Shown here: positions 61,531 through 64,000 of the stretch, piece by piece
Numbering within the stretch: the stretch's first letter is position 1
Layout of the letters: each line of letters starts with the position of its first letter
From: Oscillospiraceae bacterium
Lineage (GTDB): Bacteria > Bacillota > Clostridia > Oscillospirales > Acutalibacteraceae
DNA length: 64,000 bases
Reading direction: 5' to 3'
Assembly: GCA_015066015.1 (NCBI GenBank)
Contig: SVPE01000004.1
Location: 1 to 64,000 of the forward strand
Made by a program: the position numbers and the translations under genes
The notes under the pieces: generated by a model
What the model saw: only the letters and a program-made list of their open reading frames with translations
Database searches by the model: none
Told to the model about the DNA's origin: nothing

Positions 61531-61932
61531 ATGACAAGACACGAAAGCAGAGAACTTGCATTCATCCTTATTTTTGAAAAAAGCTTTCAGAGTGAGATTT
61601 CTGTTACTGAGCTTATTGACAGTGCAGTTGAGCTTGAACTTTTTCCTCACAATGAATTTGCTGAGGGCCTTGCCAGAAAGGTCTATCTCAAGCTTGATGA
61701 AATTGATGCTGTAATTGAAGAAAATCTTGTTGGATGGAGCTCTAAGCGTATCTCGAAAGCTACCAAAGCAATTCTTCGTCTTGCAGTGTGCGAAATGTTC
61801 TACAGCGAGAATATGCCTGTTGGTGTTGCTATCAACGAGGCAGTTGAAATTGCAAAAAAATATGCTTCTGCTGAGGATGCATCTTACATTAACGGTGTTC
61901 TTGGGTCCATTGCAAAAAAGAAGCTTAATTAA
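61531..61932 (+). CDS. nusB: transcription antitermination factor NusB, 133 aa
   Basis: All-helical RNA-binding protein acting with NusE in rRNA antitermination. RHESRELAFILIFEKSFQ at the N terminus and GVAINEAVEIAKKYASAEDASYINGVLG at the C terminus are diagnostic. Head of nusB-xseA-xseB-ispA. Confidence 0.96.
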   Translation: MTRHESRELAFILIFEKSFQSEISVTELIDSAVELELFPHNEFAEGLARKVYLKLDEIDAVIEENLVGWSSKRISKATKAILRLAVCEMFYSENMPVGVAINEAVEIAKKYASAEDASYINGVLGSIAKKKLN

Positions 61933-61958
61933 AATATCTAATGAGGTAAAGTTATCGG

Positions 61959-63182
61959 ATGTCGTCGGTATTAACAGTCAGTCAGATAAATACATATCTG
62001 AAATCCCTTATAGACGGGGACAGTAACTTAAAAAATATATATGTTTCAGGTGAAATATCTAATTTCACCAATCATTACAGAACAGGTCATTTTTATTTCA
62101 CTGTTAAGGATGACAAAGCGGCTATAAAGGCAGTTATGTTCCGTTCTGCAGCAGAGAGACTTCGTTTTGTTCCGGAAAACGGAATGAAGGTGCTTGTAAG
62201 GTGTAATGTCTCACTTTATGAAAGAGACGGAGTCTACCAGCTTTACTGTGAGGATATGCAGCCTGACGGTGTTGGTGAACTGACTGTCGCTTTTGAACAG
62301 CTTAAGGAAAGGCTTTCAAAGGAAGGTCTTTTCGCATCTGAACATAAAAAGCCATTGCCTCATTATCCTCAGCGCATCGGGGTTGTCACTTCAACTTCAG
62401 GTGCAGCAATAGAGGATATAAAAAATGTTCTTTCACGAAGATACCCCTTTGCTGAAATTATTCTTGCCGGGGTTCTTGTTCAGGGTGATGATGCACCGAT
62501 ACAGATAGCTGATGCAATCAGACGCTTTGACCGTTTGGGATGTTGCGATGTGCTTATTGTAGGTCGTGGCGGGGGCTCTGTTGAAGATTTGTGGGCATTC
62601 AATGATGAGGGCGTTGCGCGTGCAATTTATGACTGCTCTGTTCCGGTTGTTTCAGCGGTAGGACATGAGGTTGACTTCACAATTTCTGATTTTGTTGCTG
62701 ATATGAGGGCACCCACACCTTCTGCGGCAGCTGAGATAGTTGCACCTGACTATAAAGAGGTGCTTTATGCAGCCGATAAAACTCTTGACAGCATGACCGA
62801 TAAGGTGCTGCATATTATCGACAGATATACACTTGCTATAAATGAACTTGAAAAAAGAATTTATGAAAAAAGCCCGGTAAGAGAATTTGAGTTATATTCT
62901 ATGTGCGTTAATGCACTTGAGGAAAAGTTGAACGTCCTGATGCACAGGCGTGTTGAATTGTATAAAAATGCTCTTACTAATTTTGCAGTGCGGATTGATG
63001 CGGTCAGTCCTCTGAAGGTTCTCGGCAGAGGCTATGCAATGGTTAAAAATGATGTACTTGAGCCTGTAAAAACTGCACACAAAATAAATGAAGGCGAAAA
63101 CATTACGGTTATTATGCGTGACGGTACACTTTCCTGTGTTTGTGAAAAAATCGTATATGAGGAAAACTGTCCCGTAAACTGA
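61959..63182 (+). CDS. xseA: exodeoxyribonuclease VII large subunit, 407 aa
   Basis: Single-strand exonuclease subunit: N-terminal OB fold (VSQINTYLKSLIDGD, NVSGEISNF-like YVSGEISNFTNHYRTGHFYF), then the catalytic domain with GVVTSTSGAAIEDI and VGRGGGSVEDLWAFNDE, and AVGHEVDFTISDFVADMRAPTPSAA. Length is typical. Confidence 0.96.
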   Translation: MSSVLTVSQINTYLKSLIDGDSNLKNIYVSGEISNFTNHYRTGHFYFTVKDDKAAIKAVMFRSAAERLRFVPENGMKVLVRCNVSLYERDGVYQLYCEDMQPDGVGELTVAFEQLKERLSKEGLFASEHKKPLPHYPQRIGVVTSTSGAAIEDIKNVLSRRYPFAEIILAGVLVQGDDAPIQIADAIRRFDRLGCCDVLIVGRGGGSVEDLWAFNDEGVARAIYDCSVPVVSAVGHEVDFTISDFVADMRAPTPSAAAEIVAPDYKEVLYAADKTLDSMTDKVLHIIDRYTLAINELEKRIYEKSPVREFELYSMCVNALEEKLNVLMHRRVELYKNALTNFAVRIDAVSPLKVLGRGYAMVKNDVLEPVKTAHKINEGENITVIMRDGTLSCVCEKIVYEENCPVN

Positions 63183-63198
63183 AAGGAAAAACAGTAAA

Positions 63199-63408
63199 AT
63201 GGAAATGTATACACTTGATACAGCAATGATACGCTTAAAGGAAATTGCCGAAGAGCTTGAGAACGGAGACCATGACCTTGAAATGGCAATGAAGCTTTAC
63301 GAGGAAGGTGTAAGAATTATATCTTTCTGTAACAAAGCTCTTTCGGGCGCAAAGCAGAAAATAACAGAAATTTCTCAGTATGAGGAAGAGGATTTAGAAA
63401 ATGAATAA
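63199..63408 (+). CDS. xseB: exodeoxyribonuclease VII small subunit, 69 aa
   Basis: A short helical protein with RLKEIAEELENGDHDLEMAM and LYEEGVRI, matching XseB. It follows xseA by 16 bp and overlaps the prenyltransferase gene by 8 bp. Confidence 0.95.
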   Translation: MEMYTLDTAMIRLKEIAEELENGDHDLEMAMKLYEEGVRIISFCNKALSGAKQKITEISQYEEEDLENE

Positions 63409-64000
63409 GTCATACACATTTAATGATTATATTTCAATGATTAATTCACAGCTTGATTCTTTTATACCCGAATGTACATACGGTGAGCCCGTAGTGTGCG
63501 ATGCGATGAAGTACAGTCTCGGCATCGGAGGTAAGAGAATCAGGCCTGTGTTGCTTCTTGAGTTTTGCAGAGTATGCGGCGGAGATGTAAAAAAAGCAAT
63601 TCCATTTGCCGTAGCACTTGAAATGATACACACATATTCTCTTATCCACGATGATCTGCCCTGTATGGACGATGATGATATGAGAAGAGGCAAGCCTTCA
63701 TGTCACATAAAGTATGGTGAGGAATATGCCCTTCTTGCCGGTGATGGTCTACTTACCAGGGCTTTCGGTGTAATTGCACAAAGCGATGCTGCAAAAGAAA
63801 ATCCTCTTTGCGGAATTAAAGCTATCGCAGTATTGTCTGATCTTGCCGGTGTTGAGGGAATGATAGGCGGTCAGACAGTTGACCTTAAGAATGAAGGTAG
63901 AAAAGCCTCACTTGAAACCCTTGAAATTATGGATAGCCTCAAAACAGGTGCGCTTATTGTCTGTGCAGCGGAGCTTGGCTGTATAGTCGCAGGCGCCGAT
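63401..64000 (+). CDS. ispA: polyprenyl (farnesyl-type) diphosphate synthase, N-terminal 200 aa
   Basis: Makes short-chain prenyl diphosphates for isoprenoids and the undecaprenyl carrier. Motifs: GGKRIRPVL, the first Asp-rich motif DDLPCMDDDDMRRG, and GQTVDL. The gene runs past the window end, so the second Asp-rich motif is not visible. The neighbourhood with xseB supports IspA rather than a long-chain synthase. Confidence 0.94.
   Translation, partial: MNKSYTFNDYISMINSQLDSFIPECTYGEPVVCDAMKYSLGIGGKRIRPVLLLEFCRVCGGDVKKAIPFAVALEMIHTYSLIHDDLPCMDDDDMRRGKPSCHIKYGEEYALLAGDGLLTRAFGVIAQSDAAKENPLCGIKAIAVLSDLAGVEGMIGGQTVDLKNEGRKASLETLEIMDSLKTGALIVCAAELGCIVAGAD

Overview
The window looks like a chromosomal segment of a spore-forming, low-to-moderate GC Clostridia bacterium, most like gut or rumen Oscillospirales/Ruminococcaceae (inference). 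Supporting features are a complete spoIIIAA-AH operon, a spoIVFA/spoIVFB-like pair, a valine T-box ahead of valS, strong sigma-A promoters with 17-nt spacers, rho-independent terminators, secreted Cys-rich repeat proteins, and Firmicutes-type neighbourhoods (nusB-xseA-xseB-ispA; the radical SAM/DUF2344 pair).

Layout. 1-6.7 kb: tail of a VOC-family gene, an alpha/beta hydrolase, a MITE-like palindromic element, a secreted hydrolase, a reverse-strand three-gene GlpA-like oxidoreductase operon with a well-formed promoter/operator, and a birA remnant. 6.7-11.3 kb: one giant secreted Cys-rich repeat protein. 11.4-15.2 kb: a lipid II/polysaccharide flippase and a divergent MurT/GatD pair. 15.3-21.7 kb: a six-gene reverse operon (phosphatase, ymdB-like, orphan solute-binding protein, recG, luxS, aldose epimerase). 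21.9-31.0 kb: asnS, an aminotransferase, T-box-valS, a GDPD, polA. 31.1-37.4 kb: a second secreted hydrolase, sfsA, and a lipid-flavoured operon (degenerate membrane GDPD, serine hydrolase, YhhN). 37.5-44 kb: tRNA-Leu(CAA), then argF-carA-carB::dapF. 44-47.4 kb: an MFS gene and a hypothetical gene bracketed by heptamer arrays, and a reverse-strand membrane-protein pair. 47.5-56.6 kb: spoIVFA/FB, the radical SAM pair, rplS, lepB, rbgA and yfhO. 56.7-64 kb: spoIIIA, nusB, xseA, xseB, and ispA cut by the window end.

The most striking observation is that two class I glutamine amidotransferase subunits from unrelated pathways, CarA (carbamoyl-phosphate synthesis) and the GatD homologue (cell-wall amidation), both keep their fold motifs but have lost the nucleophilic Cys (Gly in both) and the catalytic His. 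This suggests the organism feeds these synthetases with free ammonia. In addition, carB is fused in frame to an apparently intact dapF, a secreted hydrolase paralogue carries Cys at the nucleophile position, and a membrane-anchored GDPD homologue has lost metal and catalytic residues.

All calls come from reading the sequence. Family comparisons rely on remembered consensus motifs, not searches.
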